The notes under the pieces: generated by a model
Seen by the model: only the letters and a program-made list of their open reading frames with translations
Told to the model about the DNA's origin: nothing
The model's database searches: none
Assembly (NCBI RefSeq): GCF_004295125.1
Contig: NZ_CP036170.1
Location: 3,040,501-3,104,500 of the forward strand
Direction: 5' to 3'
DNA length: 64,000 nt
Source of the DNA: [Clostridium] scindens ATCC 35704
Lineage (GTDB): Bacteria > Bacillota > Clostridia > Lachnospirales > Lachnospiraceae
Position numbers and translations under genes: made by a program
Part shown: positions 27,758-37,087 of the stretch, piece after piece
Layout of the letters: each line of letters starts with the position of its first letter
Position numbering within the stretch: the first letter of the stretch is position 1

Positions 27758-28948
27758 TTATTTTGTAAGTACATGATCTAGTGTATCTGCCAGCACTTCC
27801 ATGGCATTGCGCATTTCCTCCACCGTATTCGTCTGGGCTCCAGCCTCTATCAGCAGAGTCTTCGGCTTTAAATGCATGTTATAGCGGTAGGCTCTCAGAT
27901 AGATATGCCGGGTAAATCCCGGATACTTATTGGCTGCCGCAATCTGCATCTGCAAAGAGAATGCCAGGTTATCCTCTATGTATGGATTGGCCAGATAACT
28001 TATATTGCCATTGGCCTTGGTACGGCTAAGCCCATTAAAGAACATGATCTGCGCCGTAGGCCTGCCGTTGATCTCCGTCACCAGATGAGTCCCTTCTGCC
28101 ACGCCGTCCCGGTGAAGGTCGATGACCACCTCGATGCTGGGATTCTCGGCAAGAATATTCTGGATCTGCGGCTCCGCCAGCTGGTATGCCATGCTTCGGT
28201 CAAGTTTTCCGTCCACCAGGTCATACACTCCTTCGTGGTGCAAGGTCTCGATCCCGTATGTATTATTTAACAGGTCTGAGAGATAGGCGCCCATCCCCAT
28301 GATGGTGGTGCTGGCGTCGCCCTCTGTCGAATCCGCAAACGCCTCCTGGGAATGCGTATGGTAGATCAGCACCTTCGGACCTCCTGAAGCCTGGTCGATC
28401 TTCAGGTTTTTTCCCATTAGATTCTCTGCATTGAGCAGATCCCCGTCTGCCATCGTATTTCCATCTATCGTATAGAAGTTTCCTACCAGGTATTCAAAAT
28501 TTTTCAGATTTTCCATGGAGGTATCAATTGGCGTTCCGGATGTCTGTGCGACTTCCTCTTCCTTGTCATCGCCTCCCACCAGCTGCCCGTTTTCATCCAC
28601 CGCATTTTCATCATTGGCCTGTTGGGCCAGAATCATCGCGTACGTCTCCTCATCTTCCACATCCGCATGGACGGATGCCTTGCCCTCCACATAGGTTCCA
28701 AGAGGCACCAGTTTCATAGCGCTTTCTGTCACCCATTCTGAAAAGGATGCCTCTTTGCCGCCTTCCAGATAGGCGAACCCGGTCAGATACGTTTCTTCTG
28801 ACTTCTCCATCAGGAAACGGTTGATTCCATCCTGCACCTTCTTTACCGGATGCAGGGATACCTGCATAAACGCATACAGAACCAGGATTCCTGCGATGGC
28901 CGCTATCATGATACGGCTGATCCGCTGTTTTTGTCCCACATTATCCAC
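27758..28948 (-). CDS. spoIIP: Stage II sporulation protein P
   Basis: SpoIIP is the cell-wall amidase/endopeptidase that works with SpoIID and SpoIIM to thin septal peptidoglycan for engulfment. The 396-residue product has one N-terminal membrane anchor (about residues 12-30), a variable linker, and an amidase-like C-terminal domain with KVLIYHTHSQEAF (zinc-binding His), VVIDLHRDGV, and LLIEAGAQTNTVEEMRNAM. The ATG follows CGGAGTGG. It lies downstream of gpr, the usual order, with a terminator hairpin between them. Confidence 0.95.
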   Translation of the reverse strand: MDNVGQKQRISRIMIAAIAGILVLYAFMQVSLHPVKKVQDGINRFLMEKSEETYLTGFAYLEGGKEASFSEWVTESAMKLVPLGTYVEGKASVHADVEDEETYAMILAQQANDENAVDENGQLVGGDDKEEEVAQTSGTPIDTSMENLKNFEYLVGNFYTIDGNTMADGDLLNAENLMGKNLKIDQASGGPKVLIYHTHSQEAFADSTEGDASTTIMGMGAYLSDLLNNTYGIETLHHEGVYDLVDGKLDRSMAYQLAEPQIQNILAENPSIEVVIDLHRDGVAEGTHLVTEINGRPTAQIMFFNGLSRTKANGNISYLANPYIEDNLAFSLQMQIAAANKYPGFTRHIYLRAYRYNMHLKPKTLLIEAGAQTNTVEEMRNAMEVLADTLDHVLTK

Positions 28949-28956
28949 TCCGCTTT

Positions 28957-28990
28957 AAGAAAACGCTGCCCACTGCATAAAGCGGGCAGC
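28957..28990 (-). terminator. Terminator between gpr and spoIIP
   Basis: On the minus strand GCTGCCC (28984-28990) pairs with GGGCAGC (28965-28971), and a GTTTTCTT run follows. It lies 26 nt after the gpr stop and just upstream of spoIIP, so it may partly separate the two genes. Confidence 0.6.
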
Positions 28991-29015
28991 ACATCATATA
29001 TTTTGTGTCTTAATA

Positions 29016-30005
29016 CTATATGACGCTATTTTCCTTAATATGTGCATGTCCTTTGGAAAACAGCAGATTCAATGCCTCGGATATGGTGAAGCTGATGCGC
29101 TTTACCGTCTCGTCGATGTCCTTTGGCGTTACGAACAGGCCGTTTAGGTGCGGTGATATCAGTTCTTTGACCAGTTCATACTTTTCCGCCGCATTATAGC
29201 CCTGCATGACCACGCCCACCCCTCTTAAGGTCTCTGAACTTTCCAGTGCGGCTATCAGATTCTCCATGGTATCGTTGACGATCGTAGCTGCATCTACGAC
29301 CGTGGGAACGCCGATTGCAATGACCGGGACGCCTACCGTTTCTTTAGTGATGGCATTGCGGTGATTGCCTACGCCTGATCCAGGATTGATGCCGGTATCC
29401 GCAATCTGGATGGTACGGTTTAGTCTTCTGGAACTTCTGGCCGCAAGCGCGTCAATGGCAATGATGATGTCCGGCTTCGTCTCTTTGACGATGCCCTTGA
29501 TGATCTCTACCGTCTCCATGCCTGTCTGCCCCATGACTCCGGGGACGATAGCGCTGATTAAGTTGACTGCATCTTCTCCCATGGCATATCTGCCATATTC
29601 TCTGATGATGTGCCGGGTAATATTAAGATTATCCACCACGTACGGCCCAAGAGCGTCCGGGGTCACTTTCCGGTTGCCAAGCCCCACCACAAGCACGGAA
29701 TATTCTTCCTTGTCGCTTTTTATGAACCGCTCCAGGAATTTTGCCAGCTCGTTTGATATCTCCTGGTGATAGTCTTCATCCGGCACCGCCATGTTCGGCG
29801 CCTCCATGGTGATGTACGTGCCGACCGGCTTTCCCATCGTCTTAGCGCCATTCTCTGTCTCGATCTTTACAGTGGTCACCTTGATCTCCCTCTCCTCGTC
29901 GTAATCTTCTTCCAGCACGACGCCTTGTACTTCTACATTGTCCGACTCGAATCTCTCTTTCTGCTCGAGAGCCAGGTCTGTTCTGATGCTATACTTCTCA
30001 ATCAT
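29016..30005 (-). CDS. gpr: Germination protease GPR
   Basis: GPR is the forespore aspartic-type protease that degrades small acid-soluble spore proteins on germination. It is made as a zymogen that cleaves its own N-terminal propeptide. The 329-residue product begins MIEKYSIRTDLALEQKERF, with the propeptide before the family start of the mature protein. It then shows SVLVVGLGNRKVTPDALGP, AIDALAARSSRRLNRTIQ and GSGVGNHRNAITKETVGVPV, all highly conserved in GPR. A sigma-G promoter is expected upstream; I did not identify one. It is divergent from rpsT. Confidence 0.96.
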   Translation of the reverse strand: MIEKYSIRTDLALEQKERFESDNVEVQGVVLEEDYDEEREIKVTTVKIETENGAKTMGKPVGTYITMEAPNMAVPDEDYHQEISNELAKFLERFIKSDKEEYSVLVVGLGNRKVTPDALGPYVVDNLNITRHIIREYGRYAMGEDAVNLISAIVPGVMGQTGMETVEIIKGIVKETKPDIIIAIDALAARSSRRLNRTIQIADTGINPGSGVGNHRNAITKETVGVPVIAIGVPTVVDAATIVNDTMENLIAALESSETLRGVGVVMQGYNAAEKYELVKELISPHLNGLFVTPKDIDETVKRISFTISEALNLLFSKGHAHIKENSVI

Positions 30006-30070
30006 CCCTTACATCCTCACTTTAGTCATAATTTATTTGCTAGTTTTTGCAATATTTTGAGAAATATGTA

Positions 30071-30099
30071 TTGACAGAATTCTTTCTGTGTCCTAAAAT
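30071..30099 (+). promoter_or_regulatory. Promoter of rpsT
   Basis: A perfect -35 TTGACA (30071-30076), a 17-bp spacer and a -10 TAAAAT (30094-30099) face rpsT, giving a leader of about 85 nt before the start codon. Confidence 0.75.
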
Positions 30100-30189
30100 A
30101 AATTAGTGTGTTTCGTTAGATCGTCCGTGTCCGGCTCTAACGAACTGGAATCGAGAAAATCGAAATATAGGATATTGGAGGTGGACAAA

Positions 30190-30453
30190 TTGGCTAATAT
30201 CAAATCTGCAAAGAAAAGAATTTTAGTAAACGAAACAAAAGCTGCTAGAAACAAAGCAATCAAATCTAAGGTAAAAACTTGCGTAAAGAAAGTTGAAACA
30301 GCTATCGCAAACAAAGATGCTGAAGCTGCTAAAGCAGCATTAAAAGTTGCTATCGTTGAAATCAACAAAGCAGGAAGCAAGGGTGTTTATCACAAAAACA
30401 CATGCTCTAGAAAGATTTCCCGTTTAACAAAAGCCGTTAACGGAATTGCTTAA
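30190..30453 (+). CDS. rpsT: 30S ribosomal protein S20
   Basis: S20 is a primary 16S rRNA-binding protein. The 87-residue lysine-rich product has the normal length and starts (M)ANIKSAKKRILVNE, ending KNTCSRKISRLTKAVNGIA. The start codon is TTG at 30190-30192, with a strong GGAGGTGG site 5' of it. No ATG gives the right N-terminus. A rare UUG start is also known for E. coli rpsT, where it takes part in S20 autoregulation. The same control here is inference. Codon use is strongly biased, as expected for a highly expressed gene. The gene has its own promoter and terminator. Confidence 0.95.
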   Translation: MANIKSAKKRILVNETKAARNKAIKSKVKTCVKKVETAIANKDAEAAKAALKVAIVEINKAGSKGVYHKNTCSRKISRLTKAVNGIA

Positions 30454-30472
30454 TAGATAGAGAGTTGCATGC

Positions 30473-30508
30473 AAAAAACAGCCATACCGTCAATGGCTGT
30501 TTTTTTTA
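30473..30508 (+). terminator. Intrinsic terminator of rpsT
   Basis: ACAGCCAT pairs with ATGGCTGT around a 7-nt loop, flanked by an A-run on the left and eight T on the right. The structure begins about 20 nt after the rpsT stop. The A-run on the other side lets it also work for the converging phosphoribosyltransferase gene. Confidence 0.9.
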
Positions 30509-30539
30509 TGCGACAGGAAATCGCGTTTCCTAATATCTG

Positions 30540-31190
30540 CTACAGCTTGGAATATCCAAAACTGTTGACGATCGCCTCTACTCTCTGGCCTGCCTTGCAC
30601 ATCGGGCAGTCGCTGGGTTCATAGGCCCTGTAATCCGGAATGTCCTTGCTGGTGAATATGGTCTTAATCTCCATGCCTGCCACCTTAGTAACGGCGCTGA
30701 AGATGGCGCTGACTCCGCACACAGTTCCTCCATAGTATAGGATGGACTCTATGGCTTTACTAATCGTCTTGCCTGTAGTGACGGAAGCGGCAAGAATCAA
30801 TACCTGCTGATTTTCGATCATGCGCTGCTTGTTATCCCGGAACATGATCTGTCCCAGAGTGTTGTACTCCGGCGTTATGACGGAGATATTATTGTCGGCG
30901 CTGAGTGACAGCCTGCTGGTGTCTGCCAGTTCCTCTGCCAGAAATGTTCCGATCACTTCCGTCTCATCCAGACACACGATCGTGTTCACATAAGTATTGT
31001 TCAGATACTCATTGGCCAGCACTCTGGCTGCCTCCCTGGAATTGTGATGCCTGGTCTTGACCGTAGACATATCGATATAAGTATTCAGATGCGAATTGCT
31101 TGTAGCGAAATGCCCTTTCATTACCTTGATGCGCGCTTTCGGGTTCTTATTAGAGCGTAGGTCTTCGAACCCTTCCATTGTCTTGTCCAT
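30540..31190 (-). CDS. Phosphoribosyltransferase-fold protein, paralogue 1
   Basis: A 216-residue protein of type I PRTase fold, of the kind often labelled orotate phosphoribosyltransferase in Lachnospiraceae. The position of the PRPP loop is clear (VLILAASVTTGKTISKAIE, about residues 131-149), but the two acidic residues normally before xxTTG are Ala and Ser. The C-terminus carries DCPMCKAGQRVEAIVNSFGY with a CPxC pair. The N-terminal half has GHFATSNSHLNTYID and a DETEVIG strand-loop. True PRTase activity is doubtful; a regulatory or ligand-binding role is possible. A GGGAGGA site supports the ATG. It follows its paralogue by 56 nt. Confidence 0.7.
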   Translation of the reverse strand: MDKTMEGFEDLRSNKNPKARIKVMKGHFATSNSHLNTYIDMSTVKTRHHNSREAARVLANEYLNNTYVNTIVCLDETEVIGTFLAEELADTSRLSLSADNNISVITPEYNTLGQIMFRDNKQRMIENQQVLILAASVTTGKTISKAIESILYYGGTVCGVSAIFSAVTKVAGMEIKTIFTSKDIPDYRAYEPSDCPMCKAGQRVEAIVNSFGYSKL

Positions 31191-31246
31191 TGCTCTTTCC
31201 TCCCTGTAAAATATGATAGTTTATTGACATAAAATGCATGCGGTGC

Positions 31247-31888
31247 CTATAGTTCGGAATATCCGTAACTATTGACGATGGCATCCACCTTTACTCCTGC
31301 TTTGCACAGCGGGCAGGCATGGCTTGGGTATACCTGGTAATCCGGGATATCCGCCGTAGTAAAGGCCGCATGGATATCCAGTCCTGCAACTTTTGATGCT
31401 GCGCTGAATATCGAGCATACGCCGTTCACATTCCCGCCGTAATAAAGGATGGTATCAATTGCCTGAAGCATCGTCTTTCCGGTATTTAACGAGCCCGCCA
31501 GAATCAGCACGTTCTGTCCACCAACCATGCGCTTGGTATTGTCCCGGAACATCATCTGTCCCAGCTGGTTTGATTCGGGTGCTACAATAGAGATATTCTT
31601 CCCCCGGTTTACCGACACGGACCCCGGCGCGGCAAGCAGTTCCGCCATAAAGGCTCCCACCACTTCCATGCCGTCCAGGCATACGATGGTATCCACTTCC
31701 GCCGATGACAGATATGGCTCCGTCAGCATCCTGGCCGCTTCCCTGGCATGATCGCACCTGGATTTGATGGTGGAGATATCAATGTAGGTATTCACATGGG
31801 AATGGCTCCTCGCGAAATGCCCTTGCATGATCTTGATGCGCACCTTTGGATTCCTGACTGACCGAAGATCACGTAAATTCACGTCCAT
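31247..31888 (-). CDS. Phosphoribosyltransferase-fold protein, paralogue 2
   Basis: The upstream twin of the preceding gene, 213 residues and roughly 55-60% identical by eye over the full length. It keeps GHFARSHSHVNTYIDISTIK, MFRDNTKRM, ILYYGG and the C-terminal CPLCKAGVKVDAIVNSYGY. Its PRPP-loop equivalent reads LILAGSLNTGKTM, even further from the [DE]-D-x-x-TTG consensus because the first Thr is Asn. The CPxC pair is the only cysteine pair kept in both copies and could bind a metal. The ATG follows AAGGAGAG. The pair probably arose by tandem duplication and is likely one operon. Confidence 0.7.
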   Translation of the reverse strand: MDVNLRDLRSVRNPKVRIKIMQGHFARSHSHVNTYIDISTIKSRCDHAREAARMLTEPYLSSAEVDTIVCLDGMEVVGAFMAELLAAPGSVSVNRGKNISIVAPESNQLGQMMFRDNTKRMVGGQNVLILAGSLNTGKTMLQAIDTILYYGGNVNGVCSIFSAASKVAGLDIHAAFTTADIPDYQVYPSHACPLCKAGVKVDAIVNSYGYSEL

Positions 31889-32021
31889 AGTTCACTCTCC
31901 TTTCTCTTCTATTGTCATCCGTTCCTTATCTGTTACCTTCATTTTAGCATACTGATATCAGAAATACAGCAATATTTCTTCATTTTTCAGAATCTTCTAT
32001 ATCCTGGCCTGCACTCATTAC

Positions 32022-32052
32022 AAAAGCCCCATACTCCATTGGAGTACGGGGC
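32022..32052 (-). terminator. Intrinsic terminator of ilvC
   Basis: On the minus strand a 10-11-bp stem (GCCCC...GGGGC core, 32026-32052) is followed by TTTTG. It lies 29 nt after the ilvC stop codon. Confidence 0.85.
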
Positions 32053-32080
32053 CAGTTCTTATATGTACCTTCTATGCTTC

Positions 32081-33142
<1,062 letters not shown>

Positions 33143-33188
33143 TTAAATAAGGGCGGACAAATCATCTGCTCCCATTTAAAATGCGCCT

Positions 33189-33686
33189 CTAGTCAATGTA
33201 TGTAACATCCTTGATTCCCCGGGAAAGCCCGGTAATTCCCGTCCTGGCAAGTTCCAGGATCTCATAGCCGTCCAGAAGATTTAAAAAAGCGTCCAGCTTA
33301 GACTGGATGCCGGTAAGCTCTACCATCAAAGACTCCTTCTCCACATCTACGATCTTAGCCCGGAATATGTCCGCGATAGAGATGATCTCTGATCTCTGGG
33401 CCGCATTGGCACGGATCTTGACCATGATCAGTTCCCTGTAGACAGACTCGCTTGGCTTAAGCACCTTGATCTTGATGATATCTTCCAGTTTCCTTACCTG
33501 TTTTTCAATCTGGGACAAGATCAACTCATCTCCGCTTGCAACAATGGTAATCCTTGTAAATCTCGGATCTGCCGTCACGCCCGCCGTGATACTGTCAATA
33601 CTGTATCCGCGCCTGCTGAACAGTCCTGCGATACGGCTTAAGACGCCGGGATTATTGTCGACGATTAATGAATAAACTCTTTGCAT
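33189..33686 (-). CDS. ilvN: Acetolactate synthase small (regulatory) subunit
   Basis: IlvN activates the catalytic IlvB subunit and gives valine feedback inhibition. The 165-residue product has an ACT domain with LIVDNNPGVLSRIAGLFSRRG (positions 6-26; NPGVL loop) followed by the C-terminal small-subunit domain (ELIMVKIRA, FRAKIVDVE). The frame is open to 33716 but the ATG at 33684-33686 has a properly spaced AGAGGTG and the canonical MQRVYSLIV start. The large subunit ilvB is not adjacent in this window. Confidence 0.94.
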   Translation of the reverse strand: MQRVYSLIVDNNPGVLSRIAGLFSRRGYSIDSITAGVTADPRFTRITIVASGDELILSQIEKQVRKLEDIIKIKVLKPSESVYRELIMVKIRANAAQRSEIISIADIFRAKIVDVEKESLMVELTGIQSKLDAFLNLLDGYEILELARTGITGLSRGIKDVTYID

Positions 33687-33714
33687 ATTGCACCTCTTTC
33701 CCATTTGCGTTTTC

Positions 33715-33738
33715 AAAAACAGAGTGCGTTCTGTTTTT
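33715..33738 (-). terminator. Terminator after HAD phosphatase gene
   Basis: AAAAACAG (33715-33722) and CTGTTTTT (33731-33738) form an 8-bp A/T-rich stem, so a T-run ends the stem on the minus strand. It lies about 50 nt after the HAD gene stop and upstream of ilvN. Confidence 0.55.
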
Positions 33739-33785
33739 TAATCATAACAACATCTTTTGGATTTGTCAATAGGATGGCGGAGATT

Positions 33786-34436
33786 TTAACGAAATTCCAA
33801 TATTCCTTCCACATCCTCCGTGATATAGTCCGCGCCAGCTGCCTCCAATTCTTCGCGGCTTCCGAATCCATACAGCACTCCCAGGCAGTGGATATCATTT
33901 TCCTTTGCCCCAGCCACATCATGCTCCCGGTCGCCGATCATCAGCACCTTGGATCGCTCGGATGTCCGGCAGTTTGAAAGCGCATAACGGATCACCTCCG
34001 CCTTCGTACCCCGGCCGCCATCAAGCTCCATGCCTGCCACGTAGTCAAAATAAGGCGACAGCCCGAAGTGTTCTATGATCTGCCTCGCAAAGGGCTCCGG
34101 CTTTGACGTGGCCACCACCAGCGTCTTTCCATCTTCCTTCAGTTTGCTTGCCACCGCCTCGAATCCATCGTATACCCGGTTTTCAAAAATTCCTCTGTCT
34201 TTATAATACTCCCGGTAGTAGCCGATCGCCTCTAAGGTCTGTTCCTCGGAGAATCCATAGAATCTTGGGAAGGAATCCGTAAGCGGCGGACCGATAAACT
34301 TGTACAATTTGCGCCTGTCCGTCTCCACGATCCCGTATTTTTTTAATGCATACATTACGGAATTCGTGATTCCCAGGGAAGAATCTGTGATCGTCCCATC
34401 TAAATCAAAGAAAAATGTGTCATATCTTTTTTCCAT
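33786..34436 (-). CDS. HAD-superfamily phosphatase (phosphoglycolate phosphatase-like)
   Basis: A 216-residue HAD hydrolase of the Gph/PpaX subfamily. Motif I is FFFDLDGTITDSS (nucleophile Asp), motif II VVATSKPEPFARQ, motif III KAEVIRY and motif IV VLMIGDREHDVAGA. A helical cap domain lies between motifs I and II. Such enzymes dephosphorylate phosphoglycolate, pyrophosphate or sugar phosphates; the substrate cannot be read from sequence. The ATG at 34434-34436 follows AAGGAAGGAG and is preferred over the upstream end of the open frame. It stands alone between terminators. Confidence 0.85.
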   Translation of the reverse strand: MEKRYDTFFFDLDGTITDSSLGITNSVMYALKKYGIVETDRRKLYKFIGPPLTDSFPRFYGFSEEQTLEAIGYYREYYKDRGIFENRVYDGFEAVASKLKEDGKTLVVATSKPEPFARQIIEHFGLSPYFDYVAGMELDGGRGTKAEVIRYALSNCRTSERSKVLMIGDREHDVAGAKENDIHCLGVLYGFGSREELEAAGADYITEDVEGILEFR

Positions 34437-34531
34437 CTTAACTCCTTCCTTTTGCCTGACATGTAATCTGACCTTGATTATAGTATGTTCCAGCCGCTTC
34501 TGCAAGCGGCAATTCTGCGTCCGGCTGCCGC

Positions 34532-34572
34532 AAAAATAGCGGGAGCCTCCGTTTGCCGGAAGGTTCCCGCTA
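34532..34572 (-). terminator. Strong terminator after the second sigma/anti-sigma pair
   Basis: A GC-rich stem of about 13 bp (TAGCGGGA...TCCCGCTA, 34537-34572) is followed on the minus strand by TTTTTG. It sits 10 nt after the stop of the anti-sigma-like gene. Confidence 0.85.
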
Positions 34573-34582
34573 TCCCATCTTC

Positions 34583-35113
34583 TTACTGCGGCTCTACTTT
34601 CATCTGCGCCGTCTCTAATTCTCCCTGGATCGTAACGCCATACGTCTTGCCTTCATAAGTATATTCCGTCGTATATACGCCGTCTTCCAGCAATTCTTCC
34701 GTAATGTCGATCTCCTGGCCGCCAATCGCCAGTCCCAATGACTTGCTGTCTTCGTGGTACACCAGTTTTGGATTCCGTTCATCCTGATCAATGGTAATGT
34801 ACGTCCCGTCTTCCGCCCGAAGCACCATATGATCTGGCGTTGACGCCTCTTCATCCAGCGTAAGATTCCGAAACCACAAGCTTACCTTGTCCTTCACTTC
34901 CTCTACGATCTTGCCGTCCGTAGCCGCAACCGACACGATGGATACGGATAGCGTCAGTGCCAGCACGGCTGCCAGCGTGACGAATGCCTTCTTCTTGCGC
35001 CATGGCCTTTTCCCCGGCTCTGCCATATTCACGACCTCCTGTTCTGCCTGGAAGGAGGGTTTCAGGGCGCTGCACACTCTCCTGTATTCTTCTTCTGGAA
35101 ATCTATCTTCCAT
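34583..35113 (-). CDS. Single-pass membrane protein, probable anti-sigma factor
   Basis: A 176-residue protein not matched to a named family. A 43-residue cytoplasmic segment with EEEYRRVCSALKPSF, a basic stop-transfer (GKRPWRKKK), one membrane helix (about 44-63) and an extracellular domain of about 110 residues are visible. Gene order (ECF sigma factor, then single-pass protein, overlapping by 11 nt) and topology are those of sigma/anti-sigma pairs in Lachnospiraceae. Anti-sigma function is inference. It is the last gene before a strong terminator. Confidence 0.65.
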   Translation of the reverse strand: MEDRFPEEEYRRVCSALKPSFQAEQEVVNMAEPGKRPWRKKKAFVTLAAVLALTLSVSIVSVAATDGKIVEEVKDKVSLWFRNLTLDEEASTPDHMVLRAEDGTYITIDQDERNPKLVYHEDSKSLGLAIGGQEIDITEELLEDGVYTTEYTYEGKTYGVTIQGELETAQMKVEPQ

Positions 35114-35585
35114 ATATTCCTGCCTCCTCCAACGATATTTTTAAATGCTTCCTTGCCCGCATCAGCCGCGTCTGTATGGTGGAAGGATTCTTCTTTAGCA
35201 GGATGGCGATCTCCGCCGCCTGGTATCCCTCATAATAATACAGGTAGACCGGCACTCTGTATTTCCTTGGCAGAGCCATGACTGCCTGAAGAATCTCCTG
35301 ATCCCTCCTTGCTTCCTCTGAATCAAAGCCCCAGGCCGCGCTTTCTTCGGGAAGGTATTCCCGGCATTCCTCATGCTTCTTCCAGGGGGAGACGTACATT
35401 CGCCTGCATTCATTCACCGTCACCCGTATCAGCCAGTTCTTCAAATGCTCCGGGCTTTCAAATGCCACCGCTGAGCGGTACAGTTTGAGAAACACGATCT
35501 GCATAATGTCTTCTGCATCGTGCCGGTTCCGACAGTCATGCAATGCAATACGGTATACCATATCCTTATTCGTTTCAACAGCCAC
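35103..35585 (-). CDS. ECF-type RNA polymerase sigma factor (intact)
   Basis: A sigma-70 ECF factor of about 160 residues. The sigma-2 region reads NKDMVYRIALHDCRNRHDAEDIMQIVFLKLY (split: DMVYRIALHDC, DAEDIMQ, FLKLYR) with LKNWLIRVTVNECRR. The sigma-4 region reads LPRKYRVPVYLYYYEGYQA then AEIAILLKKNPSTIQTRLMR and is complete. The frame is open to an ATG at 35687 that has no ribosome site. I prefer a GTG at 35583-35585 with AGAAGGA 9 nt upstream, which gives the usual ECF length. If the longer start is used, a 34-residue unusual N-terminus is added. It overlaps its probable anti-sigma gene. Confidence 0.82.
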   Translation of the reverse strand: MAVETNKDMVYRIALHDCRNRHDAEDIMQIVFLKLYRSAVAFESPEHLKNWLIRVTVNECRRMYVSPWKKHEECREYLPEESAAWGFDSEEARRDQEILQAVMALPRKYRVPVYLYYYEGYQAAEIAILLKKNPSTIQTRLMRARKHLKISLEEAGIYGR

Positions 35586-36597
35586 AATATATTTTCCTTC
35601 TTCCAACAGCCACACCCCGCAAGCAGTTTCTTCTTTTTTGAAAAGCCTTTCACCTATCATACCTTGCAGAAGGAGAAAATATCTCATTTTTTAAATATTA
35701 TTTTACGTCATATTCCGTATCGTTGATCATAACCTTGTCGATTTTGTCAATGTCCAGCGCTTTTCTGAATTTGACCATATATTCTATCTTCATCTTTCCG
35801 TCCCTTCCCTCGCTATAACTTCCACTGGCGCCCCCGTATGGATGTGTCCTGTCCGTCCCGGCCTCCTCATATCCCATGTTGCCTTTCATGATTTTGACGC
35901 TGGTTCCATCCTCAAGCACTGCCGTAACGGTGGGGTAATAATACTCCCATCCTCCCATGCTGCCGGAACTGTCATCCGCCTTTCTCGACTCCCCGGAGAC
36001 CCTGACGCTCATCCTGCGGATCTCCACCCTGTCGAAGCCTATATGATCAGGGAATTGGTTCTTGTATGGAACGACCGCGATGGCCTTATCCTTTTTCTTA
36101 TGCAGTTTAAAAGATATCTTCAGAATCTCGTCGCCATGCTCATCGAGCCAGTCCTGGCCTGGCATGGAGGGCATTCCATCCGCATACAGGATCGTACAGT
36201 TGCTGCCCGCGCTGTTCCACTCGAACATGAAGTATTTCTTCTCATCGTCCGGGTATTGGTCATATTCATATGCACCTCCTCCTGAGCCAGTGCCTTTCTT
36301 CGAATCTCCGGTAATCCGGATGACGGGGAATGTCTCGCTCTCCTTAAGCGCCTTCTGGCTGTCTGCATTCAAGGCCTCCACTGAGACGAGAATATACTTG
36401 ATATCTCCATCTGCCAGCACGTCCTCCACCCGCAGACAGTAATCCTTATTCCTGGCCTCATGGTACTGCTCCTGCATCAGATCCTTTTCTATCTGTCCGT
36501 CGCCGCTGCCAAAATACGTTTTAAATGAAAATCCTAATCCCCCAGCTATGCTGGGGAGAATGGAGTAAGCAGAAGCGTGTATGATATCAATAAAAAA

Positions 36598-36650
36598 CCT
36601 CCTATGATACAATGAGAATGGTATCGCAAGCCAAACTCAAACATAGGAGG
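36598..36650 (+). promoter_or_regulatory. Hairpin that would mask the tnpA ribosome site
   Basis: CCTCCTATG (36598-36606) is an exact reverse complement of CATAGGAGG (36642-36650), and the second arm contains the tnpA Shine-Dalgarno sequence. Folding in the mRNA would hide it. In Salmonella IS200 a leader structure is known to keep tnpA translation very low; the same logic here is inference. Confidence 0.6.
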
Positions 36651-36658
36651 TGGTCCTT

Positions 36659-37087
36659 ATGGACAATAAGAGTTTATCACACACAAGATGGAAATGCCAG
36701 TACCATGTAGTTTTTATACCTAAGTATCGCAAGAAAGTGTTATATGGGAAATTGAAAGTTGATGTACGAGAAATACTTAGCATCTTATGCCGCTATAAAA
36801 ATGTGGAAATAGTAGCAGGAGCAGTATGCGATGATCATGTACATTTAAGTGTAGCGATTCCACCTAAAATCAGTATATCAGATTTCATGGGATATTTGAA
36901 AGGAAAAAGTACATTAATGCTATATGATAGGCATCCCGAATTACAAAGTAAGTGGGATAAGGCATTTTGGGCAAGAGGGTATTACGTAGAAACAATTGGT
37001 AATATTACAGACGAAGCAGTACAGAAGTATATTAAAGAGCAAGCAGAGGATTCAAGAAAAGAAGATTCAAGAGGTGCCGCTTTATAG
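36659..37087 (+). CDS. tnpA: IS200-type transposase TnpA (Y1 HUH nuclease)
   Basis: A 142-residue Y1 transposase that moves as single-stranded DNA by recognising subterminal hairpins. It shows the family start TRWKCQYHVVFIPKYRKKVLY, the HUH metal site DDHVHLSVAI (about residue 57), FMGYLKGKSTLML, the catalytic tyrosine in ARGYYVETIGN (about residue 112) and YIKEQ. All key residues are present and length is normal, so the enzyme looks intact. The ATG at 36659 has AGGAGG 8 nt upstream; an in-frame GTG at 36650 overlaps that site and is not preferred. The gene runs opposite to the gene it interrupts. Confidence 0.93.
   Translation: MDNKSLSHTRWKCQYHVVFIPKYRKKVLYGKLKVDVREILSILCRYKNVEIVAGAVCDDHVHLSVAIPPKISISDFMGYLKGKSTLMLYDRHPELQSKWDKAFWARGYYVETIGNITDEAVQKYIKEQAEDSRKEDSRGAAL

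Noticed and set aside
30093-30380. Minus-strand ORF (95 codons) opposite rpsT
   Set aside because: It is a shadow of the strongly biased rpsT codons (alternating Leu, Ala and Phe) and lacks a ribosome site.
31946-31965. Short palindrome CTGATATCAG upstream of the second PRTase-fold gene as an operator
   Set aside because: A 10-bp dyad in A/T-rich DNA is common by chance, and I could not place a convincing promoter around it.
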